Source: Mariniblastus sp.
Lineage (GTDB): Bacteria; Planctomycetota; Planctomycetia; Pirellulales; Pirellulaceae
Direction: 5' to 3'
Length of the DNA: 64,000 bases
NCBI GenBank assembly: GCA_014237975.1
Contig: JABACA010000009.1
Location: forward strand, 1 to 64,000
Shown here: in pieces, positions 55,526-64,000 of the stretch
How positions within the stretch are numbered: position 1 is the stretch's first letter
How the letters are laid out: every line of letters starts with the position of its first letter
Program-made: the position numbers and the translations under genes
Notes under the pieces: generated by a model
The model's input: only the letters and a program-made list of their open reading frames with translations
What the model was told of the DNA's origin: nothing
Database searches by the model: none

Positions 55526-56572
55526 ATGAATCAGTTGATACCCTTTGTTGTGATGTTTATTGGCATGGTTGCTTCAGGCCTCGATACGGGTCAGCTGGTA
55601 GCCGGAGTATTGCAGGAAAATCAAACGACAAACGGTTCTTCGGAAAAAACTGCCAATGAATCTCTGGCAGGCACGAATGACGGGTTTCAAAGTGGAGGAC
55701 AATCGCTGGCCAATCCAGTTAAATACAACTGGCGGGTTGGCGTGCAAATCAAAGCCGGAAAAAGTTCTGCTACAAACTTCTTGGTGACCATTCCGGTTCC
55801 TACCAACTGGCCCGAACAACGGGTCGAACTGTTAAAAGAGAGTGTCCCGGCCGAAATCCGCAGCGTCAAGCACCGGTCGTTGAACAGTGGCGTCGAACAA
55901 CTGGTGATTGAAATACCTCGAATCGCTGCGAATCGCCTGGTCGAACTTTCGATGCTGTATCAAGTCACCGTTGGAAAAGTCAGTGCACCTGACAATCCGG
56001 AATTGCTTCAAATTTCCAAGAAACTCCCCCGGGAGGCGAAAGAATATTTGGGCGTCGGTCCTCAAATTACCTATCGAAATTCAAAATTGCGCAACCAGGT
56101 CAAGCAGCTTATATCAGAGCCGGAAACCGATTGGGAAAAAATCCAGTCCATTTTTGATTGGGTTCGCGATAATATAGAATTAGCGGATGGCGAGGGCGAG
56201 GGCGAGGACGAGGACAGTATTCATACGTTCCGTCAACGCCAGGGCAGTGCCGAGGACCTGGTGGGATTGTTTGTGGCGATGTGCAGGGCGGCCAAGGTTC
56301 CAGCTCGTGTCGTCTGGGTCGAAGGGCATTCCTATGCTGAATTCATGTTGGTCGATGAACAGGGCCAGCATCATTGGTTTCCCTGTCAAGTCGCCGGGTT
56401 GCGCGAGTTTGGCAGTGTCAGTGAACCGAGGATCATTTTGCAAAAAGGGGACAACATCAAGGTTCCTGAAAAGGAACAGCGTCAGAAGTTTGTTGCTGAA
56501 TTTGTAAAGGGATCGGGTAAGGCCAAACCACAAGTCCGTTTCATCCGTGATTTGCTGCCGGCAGATAACTAG
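55526..56572 (+). CDS. Transglutaminase-like protein lacking the catalytic cysteine
   Basis: First of two tandem paralogues with a signal-like N-terminus, a beta domain (about residues 65-155) and a transglutaminase-like core (about 205-300). Aligned with the downstream paralogue, its QGSAEDL has Ala242 where the other has the catalytic cysteine of KGDCEEL, while the histidine (GHSYAEF, His268) is kept. So it is probably catalytically dead. A Gly-Glu stretch (GEGEGEDED) coded by a GGCGAG hexamer repeat comes just before. It could bind peptides or regulate its partner. The start is ATG 55526. The two genes are 25 bp apart and likely co-transcribed. Confidence 0.8.
   Translation: MNQLIPFVVMFIGMVASGLDTGQLVAGVLQENQTTNGSSEKTANESLAGTNDGFQSGGQSLANPVKYNWRVGVQIKAGKSSATNFLVTIPVPTNWPEQRVELLKESVPAEIRSVKHRSLNSGVEQLVIEIPRIAANRLVELSMLYQVTVGKVSAPDNPELLQISKKLPREAKEYLGVGPQITYRNSKLRNQVKQLISEPETDWEKIQSIFDWVRDNIELADGEGEGEDEDSIHTFRQRQGSAEDLVGLFVAMCRAAKVPARVVWVEGHSYAEFMLVDEQGQHHWFPCQVAGLREFGSVSEPRIILQKGDNIKVPEKEQRQKFVAEFVKGSGKAKPQVRFIRDLLPADN
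56189..56215 (+). repeat. Hexanucleotide repeat inside the transglutaminase-like gene
   Basis: GGCGAG is repeated three times and followed by GACGAG and GAC. It encodes a Gly-Glu/Asp-Glu run next to the inactive catalytic loop. Copy number could vary without breaking the frame. Confidence 0.8.
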
Positions 56573-56597
56573 TCTTGGATCGAGAGTTTTATTACTG

Positions 56598-57614
56598 ATG
56601 TCCAGCCATTGTAAAATATTCTGGTTCTTGTTTGTGGCGATTTCGGTTTGTTGGAGCCCGGTTGTAACGGCCCAACTGGGTGATGATGATTCTCCATTGG
56701 AACTAAAAGACGAGATGGGTCCCACTTTGGGAGAAACCCGTGAGACTTACTGGGAGTTTGGTCTCAAGATTCAGTCCAATGGGAATTCTTCTGGCATTAC
56801 CGCGACCATCCCGATTCCTGTTGATTGGCCAGAACAGAAGGTGGAGATCGTACGGGAAAACAAGACGGATAACCTGCGACGGCTGTCCTACAATAATCTT
56901 ACCAGGCCAATGAAACAATTGATGATTAAAGCCAATCGTCTTGCGGATGGAGAAGTGGCCCAGGCTTCTGTGATTTTTCGGGTGGACAAGAGTGACGTTG
57001 ATCCTCCGGTGGATCCGAAACGTCTCCATTTTGCCAAATCACCTCCCAGCAATACCCGACCCTTCCTGCGGCCTAGTCCCTATATCGAAAGCAACCATCC
57101 CAGGATCAAGGCGATTGCAGAGCAGGAATTCGATTTTGGGGATGATGTTTCAGATTATGAAAAGGTCGAGAAAATCTATGACTGGGTTCGAACCCGCGTC
57201 GAGTATGAGTTTGATCCTGTCATCCACGAATGTCTGGAGGCACTCGATTCGGGAAAAGGAGACTGTGAAGAGCTTTCATCCCTGTTTATCGCATTCTGTC
57301 GCGTCAAGAACATTCCGGCTCGTGCCGTCTGGATTCCCGGGCATACGTACCCGGAGTTCTACATGGAAGACGAACAGGAGCAAGGTCACTGGATTCCCTG
57401 CCAGGCGGCAGGTGAATATTGTTTTGGAGGCATGACGGAAGATCGCCCCATTCTCCAAAAAGGTGACAAATTCAAAGTTCCTGGCAATAAAAAGCCACAA
57501 AGGTATGTTCAGCCCATGTTGACTGCAAAAGACGCCACAGGGGGACTGTCCAGCGAGTGGATTGGTCGTCAGTTGACCGAAGAGGAAGTGGCGCAAAGGA
57601 CCACTGGCAAATAA
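56598..57614 (+). CDS. Transglutaminase-like cysteine protease-fold protein
   Basis: Second of the tandem paralogues, 338 residues from ATG 56598. An export signal (FWFLFVAISVCWSPVVTA) is followed by the beta domain (about 50-145) and a transglutaminase core with KGDCEELSSLF (Cys223) and GHTYPEFY (His249). Upstream YDWVRTRVEYEF is the usual pre-cysteine helix. Such proteins act as peptidases or amide-forming enzymes in the periplasm. The ATG was chosen because the longer ORF runs into the upstream gene. Similarity to the preceding gene (ARAVWIPGH and ARVVWVEGH, ILQKGD in both) shows gene duplication. Confidence 0.85.
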   Translation: MSSHCKIFWFLFVAISVCWSPVVTAQLGDDDSPLELKDEMGPTLGETRETYWEFGLKIQSNGNSSGITATIPIPVDWPEQKVEIVRENKTDNLRRLSYNNLTRPMKQLMIKANRLADGEVAQASVIFRVDKSDVDPPVDPKRLHFAKSPPSNTRPFLRPSPYIESNHPRIKAIAEQEFDFGDDVSDYEKVEKIYDWVRTRVEYEFDPVIHECLEALDSGKGDCEELSSLFIAFCRVKNIPARAVWIPGHTYPEFYMEDEQEQGHWIPCQAAGEYCFGGMTEDRPILQKGDKFKVPGNKKPQRYVQPMLTAKDATGGLSSEWIGRQLTEEEVAQRTTGK

Positions 57615-57781
57615 TCGGAACCACGTAAATTTGGTCCGTCCATTTGGAATTTCTCCTGATCTCAGTTCTACTGGTAGATTGGGTTAAGCCGCTTGGCGGC
57701 TTCGCCCCTTAATGGAGCCGGCCCTCGTTGGCGTATTGTTTCCGTTTGTTGAATGTGCCATGTTTTGAATCCGGATTGTCG

Positions 57782-58597
57782 ATGAAACGAAATCAAGAAA
57801 ATCGACCTAAGAGAATGACCGTACCGGCATTGCTGAAAAAGAAGCAGCAGCGTCAGAAGATAACGATGTTGACGGCCTACGATTTTACGATGGCCCAAAT
57901 GCTGGATGCTGCCGGTGTCGATATCCTGTTGGTGGGTGACAGTATGGCCATGGTGGTGCAGGGCCATGAAAACACATTGCCCGTTTCGTTGGATGAAATG
58001 ATCTACCATGCGGAAATGGTCGGCCGTGCCGCCGAGCGTGCGATGGTGGTGGTTGATCTGCCGTTTCCCACCAATCACCTTGGGATTCACAGCTGTGTCG
58101 CAGCGGCTGGACGCATTCTCAAGGAGACTCGCTGCCAGGCAGTCAAACTCGAGGGTGGGGCCGATCAGGCCGACGTGATCGAAGCATTGGTAGGTGCCGG
58201 GATTCCCGTGATGGCCCATGTTGGTTTGCGCCCACAAAGCGTTCATGCCATGGGAGGCTACAAGGTGCAACGTGACGAAGAGCGTCTGCTGGAGGACGCG
58301 CTGGCCGCGCAAAATTCAGGGGCATACGCGATTGTGATTGAGTGCGTGCCGATCCAGATTGCCAAGCTTTTAACCGATCGACTCACCATTCCAACGATCG
58401 GTATTGGTGCCGGCCCCGACTGTGATGGCCAGGTACTGGTGGTCAACGACATGTTGGGATTGACCAGTGGCTATGTACCCAGCTTTGTCAAACCGTATGC
58501 CAATATTGCGACGACGGTAAATACGGCTGTTCGCCAATGGTGTGACGACGTACGCGGAGGGACGTTTCCCGATGCCGAACATTCTTTCGAAGAATGA
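57782..58597 (+). CDS. panB: 3-methyl-2-oxobutanoate hydroxymethyltransferase
   Basis: PanB makes ketopantoate from alpha-ketoisovalerate and methylene-tetrahydrofolate in pantothenate and CoA synthesis. The TIM-barrel sequence is clear: MLTAYDFTMAQMLDAAGVD, LLVGDSMAMVVQGHENT for the magnesium site, VVDLPF, and AVKLEGG for the substrate loop; VMAHVGLRPQ and IGIGAGPDCDGQVLV follow. Length 271 is normal. I prefer ATG 57782; ATG 57815 is an alternative. It is divergent from nothing and converges on the AtuA-like gene. No panC is near. Confidence 0.95.
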   Translation: MKRNQENRPKRMTVPALLKKKQQRQKITMLTAYDFTMAQMLDAAGVDILLVGDSMAMVVQGHENTLPVSLDEMIYHAEMVGRAAERAMVVVDLPFPTNHLGIHSCVAAAGRILKETRCQAVKLEGGADQADVIEALVGAGIPVMAHVGLRPQSVHAMGGYKVQRDEERLLEDALAAQNSGAYAIVIECVPIQIAKLLTDRLTIPTIGIGAGPDCDGQVLVVNDMLGLTSGYVPSFVKPYANIATTVNTAVRQWCDDVRGGTFPDAEHSFEE

Positions 58598-58602
58598 GCT
58601 GT

Positions 58603-58941
58603 TCAGTTGGCCGGTATTACTAGTTCGTCCGGAACATCCAGCTCCAGGTAGAGAAGTCCCAGCCCATGCGTTTTTCCCTGGGCATCCGTTTTGAGGCTTT
58701 CGCTTCCGCCTCCTCCGAGGGAGTCGTGGAGAATGAAATTCAAGGCCAAAAGGTTGTCCGCTTCGTAACGATCGACTGGGCCAAAACAGATTTCCTTGAA
58801 ATGCTGTTTAACTCGGTCCGCGGTCAATTCCCGTTTCAGGACGGTGTAGATTTCTGGAGAATAGGCGACAACACCGACATTGCTTCCATCCCCTTTGTCA
58901 CCGGATCTTGCGTACGCCAATTTGGAAAGTGGGACTCGCAT
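58603..58941 (-). CDS. AtuA-like small ferredoxin-fold protein
   Basis: This 112-residue protein matches the C-terminal AtuA-like domain that is usually fused to DUF1446 acyclic terpene utilisation proteins: LAYARSGDKGDGSNVGV, FGPVDRYEADNLLALNFIL and LGGGGSESLKTDAQGK. Here it stands alone. I chose ATG 58941; the 20 residues before it in the track have no support. In other genomes such domains lie beside DUF1446 or acyl-CoA carboxylase genes, but none are here. It is 6 bp from the convergent panB stop. The function is unknown. Confidence 0.75.
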   Translation of the reverse strand: MRVPLSKLAYARSGDKGDGSNVGVVAYSPEIYTVLKRELTADRVKQHFKEICFGPVDRYEADNLLALNFILHDSLGGGGSESLKTDAQGKTHGLGLLYLELDVPDELVIPAN

Positions 58942-59058
58942 AAGAGAATTCCAATGTCGTGTGTTACTTGCGGAAAACAGGAATAATAAGCCAAAAAGCA
59001 AATTTCTGTAATCGGGCAGACGTCAGTGTTTTGCCTCAAATTCGGTGATCGCCATGAT

Positions 59059-59961
59059 TCACTTCGTTTCGTCGCCATTCCGTGCGTTCTCAAGCCGTTG
59101 ACGACCCAACTCGCAATACTCCTTGACGCAATCGATCCCCAGATAACTGCGTCCCAACGTCTGCGCGACAAGCGATGTTGTTGCGGCGCCAGAAAATGGA
59201 TCTAAAACGACTCCGCCGGTTGGGCAGGAGGCTTGGATACAGGTTTTGACCAAGGTTTCCGGGAAGACGGCGAAATGGGCTTCGCGGAATTTGGAAAGCG
59301 GGATCGACCAGACGGTTCGCTTGTTTCGGCCTTTGGGGTGAAATGCCTGGTCCCAGCGAGCATCATGCAAATTAGTGTTTCCGCCGTTCTTGCCCTGCTC
59401 CGGCGTTCCGCCCCGCTTACCAAAGTGGCGGCGACCACCCTTCATTTTTGATTTTTCGGAAAAGGTGACGTGCGGTTCGCGAACGGCGTCCGCATCGTAA
59501 AAATAATCTCGGGATTTCGAAAAGAAGAAAATGTACTCGTGATCTGTCGTGGGTCGATTTTTTACGCTCGACGGCATCGCATTCGGTTTGTGCCAGATGC
59601 AATCGCTTCGCAATCGCCATCCCACGTCCTTGAGTCCCAGTGCAACGCGCCAGGGCATTCCCATCAATTCGCCATTTTGGTATTTGTCACCGATGATCAG
59701 CCAGGCAGAACCCGTTGGCTTGACGACGCGAAGCAGTTCGCCGAACAATTCGGTTAGCCGTTCCACGTAGGTTGAGGCGGAGGCTTCCTGCCCGATTTGC
59801 GCATCGGATCCATAGTCCCGTTGCAGGTAATAGGGTGGGCTGGTCACAATCGTGTCCACACATTCCGTGGGCAGCCCGGTGGCAACTTTAAATGCGTCTC
59901 CTTCTATAATCTGATTCAACTTCAAACTGACTTTTCGAGACACAACTGAACTCCGTTTCAA
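59059..59961 (-). CDS. DNA methyltransferase (N4-cytosine/N6-adenine), orphan
   Basis: A 300-residue DNA amino-methyltransferase. The catalytic motif TSPPYYLQRDYG (residues 40-51) comes first and the SAM-binding DPFSGAATTS motif (254-263) last, the beta-class order. GDKYQNGELMGMPWRVALGL and HKPNAMPSS follow the family of RsrI/CcrM-like methylases. No restriction nuclease is next to it, so it is probably an orphan regulatory or epigenetic methylase. The first start is TTG at 59961. Its start is 8 bp downstream of the argS stop, so both likely share a transcript. Confidence 0.88.
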   Translation of the reverse strand: MKRSSVVSRKVSLKLNQIIEGDAFKVATGLPTECVDTIVTSPPYYLQRDYGSDAQIGQEASASTYVERLTELFGELLRVVKPTGSAWLIIGDKYQNGELMGMPWRVALGLKDVGWRLRSDCIWHKPNAMPSSVKNRPTTDHEYIFFFSKSRDYFYDADAVREPHVTFSEKSKMKGGRRHFGKRGGTPEQGKNGGNTNLHDARWDQAFHPKGRNKRTVWSIPLSKFREAHFAVFPETLVKTCIQASCPTGGVVLDPFSGAATTSLVAQTLGRSYLGIDCVKEYCELGRQRLENARNGDETK

Positions 59962-59969
59962 AAAAAGAC

Positions 59970-61925
59970 CTACATTTTTTCGACGACACCAATTCCCAAT
60001 AGTGAGAGACCTGTTTGGATCGTCCGCGCGGTCAAATCACATAGTTGAAGGCGACTGCGTTTCAAGTCTCCATCGTCGTTTTTCAGGACCGGGCAGCTTT
60101 CGAAAAAGACCGAAAACGTTTGGGCCAGTTCAAACAGGTAGCTTGCCAGGAGATTGAGTTTATAGTCGACCAGAACTTCGTCCAGCGTTTCGCCAAAACG
60201 AATCAGGCTGATGCCCAATTTGCGTTCGACTTCGTTCTCAAATCGAAATTCAACCGGGTTGGTTCGCATGGCGGCTACGTCGACGTCACCTTTTCGCAGA
60301 ATACCCTGGACCCGCGCGTAACTGTACTGGAGATAGGTTGCCGTGTTGCCTTTGAGAGCCAACATTTTGTCGTAGCTGAATTTGTAATCGGAGGACCGGT
60401 TCTGGGAAAGGTCGGCATACTTGAGCCCGCCAATTCCAATGACTTGAGCGATATCTTCGAGAGTCATCTCATCCATTTCCGAATTTAATTCGCCCGCCAG
60501 TTGCGCGGCTCGCCGAACGGCCTCGTCGACAAGTCCTTCCAGTCCCACCGTGTCGCCCGAACGCGTCTTGAATGGTTTTCCATCGTCTCCCAGTACGGTT
60601 CCAAAACTGACGTGCCTCATCTCGATATCGGAAAAGCCCCACAATCGTGCTGCATCGAATAGTTTTTCGAAATGTTGATGCTGGCGATGATCGACGACAT
60701 ACAGGATGGTCGTTGGTTTCCACTGTTCGACTCGGTATTGAATGGTCGCCAAATCGGTGGTCGCATACAAGAACGCCCCATCCTTTTTTCGAATGATCAT
60801 CGGTGTATCGTAATTGTCCATAAAGACGCATGTCGCACCTTCACTCTCCCTCGACAAACCTTTGTCTCCCAGGGATTGGACAACACCAGGTAACTGGTTG
60901 TGATAGAAACTCTCACCCAACTCGTGATCAAACTTGATACCCAATCGGTCGTAAATTCGTCGGATATCCTCCCGGCAGCATGGCAGGAATTCGTTCCAGA
61001 GAGCCAGGTTCTCTGCATCATCGGAATGCAGTTTTGCCGTTTCCGTTAAAACCTCCGAAGCAATATCCGCATGTTGTTCGGCCTGCTGCAAGAGTTCGGC
61101 ATCCGATCTAACGGCGGCAATTTTCGATTCCAGCTCAGCGACCTGCTCGCGTTGTTCAGAGATTTTTCCCTTGAGCCGCCCAATTTCCTTCCTGTTTTTC
61201 TTGTCGACCGCCGGGTTGCCCGACTCGCCAACGGATTCCAATTTTTCAAGTTCCGCATTCAGGTTGACCCGTCGTTCTTCTATGACAGGTAACTGATCGC
61301 GGGCCGCATGAAAATCCATGATTTGGCGCACCCGTTTGTACAGCCGCCCCAATTCACCGACCGGGTTCTCCGAATAGGCATCTGCGTCAACAAAGTGTTT
61401 GTAACCATAGATGATCATTCCAAACTGGGTTCCCCAGTCACCCAGGTGATTGTCCGTAATCACGTTGTGTCCCACAAATCGAAGTGTCTTTGCCAGCCCG
61501 TCGCCAATCAAGGTCGAGCGAATATGCCCCACGTGCATGGGCTTGGCCACATTGGGAGATGAAAAATCAATCACATAGGTACCCGGGGCTTCAACCGGTT
61601 GGATCCCCAGACACGGATCCTGCAGTGCTTTGGTCAAACGATGCTTGAGCCACTCGTCGTCGAGTTTCAAGTTAATGAAACCGGGGCCGGCGATTTCGAC
61701 CGAACTGCACAGATCATCGATGACGAGTTGACTGGTAATCTGTTCAGCAATCTGTCTGGGAGGCTGGCCCATCATGCTTTTCATCGGCATGGCACAGTTT
61801 GCCTGGTAGTCTCCAAATTTGCTGTCTTGGGCTGGCCGAATCATATCCAGCAGTTTGGAGGGGTCATCCACCATTTGATTCAACACCCGATCGAATCGAG
61901 ATTTGATTTCTGATAACGCGTTCAT
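59970..61925 (-). CDS. argS: Arginyl-tRNA synthetase
   Basis: Charges tRNA-Arg with arginine. The class I HIGH motif appears as AKPMHVGHIRST (HVGH 131-134), and the C-terminal domain has KGNTATYLQYSYAR, the conserved tRNA-facing block. An unusual coiled-coil-like insert (about residues 205-290, with VNLNAELEKLESVG and EIGRLKGKISEQREQVAELE) lies in the catalytic core. Total length is 651, versus about 560-580 in most bacteria. The start is ATG 61925; TTG at 61973 in the track is less likely. A DNA methyltransferase follows 8 bp downstream. Confidence 0.95.
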   Translation of the reverse strand: MNALSEIKSRFDRVLNQMVDDPSKLLDMIRPAQDSKFGDYQANCAMPMKSMMGQPPRQIAEQITSQLVIDDLCSSVEIAGPGFINLKLDDEWLKHRLTKALQDPCLGIQPVEAPGTYVIDFSSPNVAKPMHVGHIRSTLIGDGLAKTLRFVGHNVITDNHLGDWGTQFGMIIYGYKHFVDADAYSENPVGELGRLYKRVRQIMDFHAARDQLPVIEERRVNLNAELEKLESVGESGNPAVDKKNRKEIGRLKGKISEQREQVAELESKIAAVRSDAELLQQAEQHADIASEVLTETAKLHSDDAENLALWNEFLPCCREDIRRIYDRLGIKFDHELGESFYHNQLPGVVQSLGDKGLSRESEGATCVFMDNYDTPMIIRKKDGAFLYATTDLATIQYRVEQWKPTTILYVVDHRQHQHFEKLFDAARLWGFSDIEMRHVSFGTVLGDDGKPFKTRSGDTVGLEGLVDEAVRRAAQLAGELNSEMDEMTLEDIAQVIGIGGLKYADLSQNRSSDYKFSYDKMLALKGNTATYLQYSYARVQGILRKGDVDVAAMRTNPVEFRFENEVERKLGISLIRFGETLDEVLVDYKLNLLASYLFELAQTFSVFFESCPVLKNDDGDLKRSRLQLCDLTARTIQTGLSLLGIGVVEKM

Positions 61926-62147
61926 ATCGTTTTCTGGGACCGGTTTGCGGTTGAAACCAGCCAATTTGGTCAATTTGTGGGAATGCCCAAATCCATACCT
62001 GTAACCCGTTTGGGTGAAGGGTTTAGAATAAGGGACGCACCAAGAATTTCACCGAAATCGGTTTTTATTGCAATCGGACGTACATTTTGAGCTGGCGGCA
62101 GGCTGGAACAGATCCGTCCATTCAATCAGACAGTGAAATATAGGCCC

Positions 62148-63992
62148 ATGATTCGTTTTGCAGCTGGTTTCTTCGTTTGTATGCTCGTGTTTTTCGAGGT
62201 TTCGATGTCGTGGGCAACGACGGGCAACGAAGCGTCGCACCCCGTTTCGGTTGTCGAGGCGGATATTTATGTGACCCAGTTCAAGGTGACGGTCAAACTC
62301 AAGGCATTTGCCGAAGATTTGGAACTGTTGCAGGGCGTCGAAGCACTGAACGACGGGTTCTACGACTCGGAGGAGTTGCTAGACGCCACCAATGATCACG
62401 CCAATTACCTGGCGGAGAGAATCGAGTTGATCACCGCGGATGGTTTGAAATTGCCGGCCAAAATAGTCGAGATCATCCACTTTGACATCCCGGAAGAGGG
62501 GATCCGCCAAGGTCAATTGATGAACTATACGATGGGGTTTGTGCTGGAATATGATCTCGAGGAACCTCCGGAATTCATCACGATCAATCAGCGTATGGTT
62601 GCCGAAGACATGCTGCTCCCGTCGGAACTGAAGGTCATTCTGAAACAGGCGGGTTCGGATCAACCTTTCATGAAAATGATGAAACCGGATCAGCCCGAAA
62701 CATTTCGCTTTGACTGGGATGACCCAGCGCTCACGTCAGATGCCTCGGATGAAGACTGGGAAAGTTGGTTTGAAAAACAACGTGAAAAGACGCTGGGAAT
62801 CCAGAGCTACAGCAGTGTTTACTCCTTTATCTACATCACCCATTACGAGGTTCGACACGAAGTCCTGATTCCTTTGGCCAGTCTTGCCTCGTTTCTGGAA
62901 TTGAACCGGGCCGACCCCGGATTTCTTGATACCGAGGAGCAGGACGTGGCTGCTGAAAAGATCAAGGCATTCTTTTCCTCGGGCAATCCGGTCGAGATTG
63001 ATGGTGTTGTCGTCCAGCCGAAGTTTGACCGGATCGATTTTTACGGTTTGGACCTGCGTGATTTTGCCGTTCAAGCCGAACGTCGCAAGGTAAGCATGGC
63101 CAATGGCAGGGTTGGCGTCATTATGTCGTACAGCACCAAGGGAATGCCCACCAGTGTCAGTGTTACCTGGAATCTGTTTAATGACGCAGTTAAATCGGTC
63201 GACTCGGTGGTGTTTGCGTTTGACGATATCCAGAAAACGGAATTCACGATGTTCCTGACCGACAACACGTTTGAATGGCAGGCGACTGACATGGCACGCA
63301 TTGCACCCATTGCCGGAGTCACCACCGATGCTGAGAAGTATGCAGTGCCCGTCATCAAGGTGCCTCTGGTTTCCCTCGTGTTTGGAATGGTCATGCTGGG
63401 ATGGCTGGGCTGTTGCCTGTTTTGTCGATGCTCATGGATAAACGCTTTGCTAGTCGTTGTTCTTTGTTTGCTGGCGGGTTTGTTGACCTGGAATTACCAG
63501 GTGTGGGAGTTGAAAAATCCTTTTGCTGCCAGGCCCAAGGTTTCGCCCGAGCAGGCTAGCCAGGTTTTTACACAACTCCATAAGAATATTTTTCGTGCCT
63601 TTGACTATCGCAATGAAGAGGAAATCTACAATGCACTTGCTCAGAGTGTTGACGGTGAACTGTTGCGGGATCTGTACCTGAAGATCATTGAAAGTCTCAA
63701 GGTGAAGGAGCAGGGAGGCGCTGTTTCCAACATCCGCGAAGTAAAAATTGTGGCTGGATCGGCTTTGGCACCCGACCAGGATTCAGGTTTGTCTGGCCGG
63801 CCAAGTTTTGGTTTTCGCAGTCAATGGGATCTGGTCGGAACGGTCGAACATTGGGGCCATATCCACGAGAGGACCAACCAGTATGATGCTCGTTTCCAGG
63901 TCGAGTTAATTGACGATCAATGGAAGATCACTGCGATGCAGGTATTGGATGAATCCCAGGGACCTGTGAAAACCAGTTTGCGAAAATTTTGA
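62148..63992 (+). CDS. Large exported membrane protein, function unknown
   Basis: A 614-residue protein with a signal peptide (MIRFAAGFFVCMLVFFEVS) and a large extracytoplasmic region up to about residue 400. Two hydrophobic helices (VSLVFGMVMLGWLGCCLF and INALLVVVLCLLAGLLTW) come next, and the last 150 residues fold outside or inside with a HIHERTNQYDARFQVEL segment. The first 400 residues have alternating strands and many acidic residues, but no named family. A similar protein with two helices near the C-terminus occurs in planctomycetes. I use ATG 62148; the GTG at 62133 is an alternative. The gene ends just inside the window. Confidence 0.7.
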   Translation: MIRFAAGFFVCMLVFFEVSMSWATTGNEASHPVSVVEADIYVTQFKVTVKLKAFAEDLELLQGVEALNDGFYDSEELLDATNDHANYLAERIELITADGLKLPAKIVEIIHFDIPEEGIRQGQLMNYTMGFVLEYDLEEPPEFITINQRMVAEDMLLPSELKVILKQAGSDQPFMKMMKPDQPETFRFDWDDPALTSDASDEDWESWFEKQREKTLGIQSYSSVYSFIYITHYEVRHEVLIPLASLASFLELNRADPGFLDTEEQDVAAEKIKAFFSSGNPVEIDGVVVQPKFDRIDFYGLDLRDFAVQAERRKVSMANGRVGVIMSYSTKGMPTSVSVTWNLFNDAVKSVDSVVFAFDDIQKTEFTMFLTDNTFEWQATDMARIAPIAGVTTDAEKYAVPVIKVPLVSLVFGMVMLGWLGCCLFCRCSWINALLVVVLCLLAGLLTWNYQVWELKNPFAARPKVSPEQASQVFTQLHKNIFRAFDYRNEEEIYNALAQSVDGELLRDLYLKIIESLKVKEQGGAVSNIREVKIVAGSALAPDQDSGLSGRPSFGFRSQWDLVGTVEHWGHIHERTNQYDARFQVELIDDQWKITAMQVLDESQGPVKTSLRKF

Positions 63993-64000
63993 GAGCGTAT

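Noticed and set aside
1-64000. CRISPR arrays, insertion sequences, prophage or rRNA genes
   Set aside because: No spaced direct repeats, transposase, integrase or rRNA-like sequence was seen.

Overview
The window reads as ordinary chromosome of a planctomycete, most like the Pirellulales. The markers are a DUF1592/DUF1552 cytochrome-type gene pair, four sulfatases within 11 kb, a two-domain DUF1080 protein, an isolated formylmethanofuran:tetrahydromethanopterin formyltransferase (H4MPT C1 pathway), and an AAA ATPase with DUF4332-like C-terminal repeats. Gene density is about one gene per 1.2 kb, both strands are used in short runs, and Shine-Dalgarno sites are often weak or absent. I found no rRNA, tRNA, CRISPR array, insertion sequence, integrase or phage gene.

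Layout. 1-4 kb: the 3' end of a putA-like gene, then pyrD and a four-S1-domain protein on the minus strand. 4-11 kb: a sialate O-acetylesterase-type hydrolase, a frame-disrupted small ORF, and an RND efflux pump with its adaptor. 11-16 kb: ribD directly downstream of the DUF1592/DUF1552 pair. 16.4-20 kb: an HU-type DNA-binding protein with a clear terminator, an orphan TorD-like chaperone, a condensation-domain acyltransferase and a lipoprotein. 20-32 kb: a catabolic island of four sulfatases, a sodium:solute symporter, beta-propeller proteins, a spermidine-synthase-like methyltransferase and a YbjN-like protein. One sulfatase carries a C-terminal cysteine-peptidase-like domain. 32-41 kb: a TlpA-type thioredoxin, an unknown protein, ftr, plsC, an MFS transporter, gamma-glutamyltransferase and a PaaI-type thioesterase. 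41-46 kb: prpB-prpC (methylcitrate cycle) divergent from pckA and an acyl-CoA thioesterase. 46-54 kb: the AAA/DUF4332 protein, a DinB-like protein, DUF1080, SRPBCC, ZIP and alpha/beta-hydrolase genes. 55-64 kb: a lipoprotein, two tandem transglutaminase-like paralogues (the first without its cysteine), panB, a small AtuA-like protein, an orphan DNA methyltransferase downstream of argS, and a large membrane protein.

How genes work together. Sulfatases plus the symporter, DUF1080 and esterase genes suggest use of sulfated, acetylated polysaccharides, but no formylglycine-generating enzyme lies in the window. PrpB/PrpC turn propionyl-CoA into pyruvate and succinate, and the divergent ATP-type PEP carboxykinase could feed the resulting C4 acids into gluconeogenesis. 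The strongest candidates for new biology are the sulfatase/C39-like fusion, the active/inactive transglutaminase pair and the AAA-coiled-coil-DUF4332 protein. I do not see a complete unknown multi-gene system.
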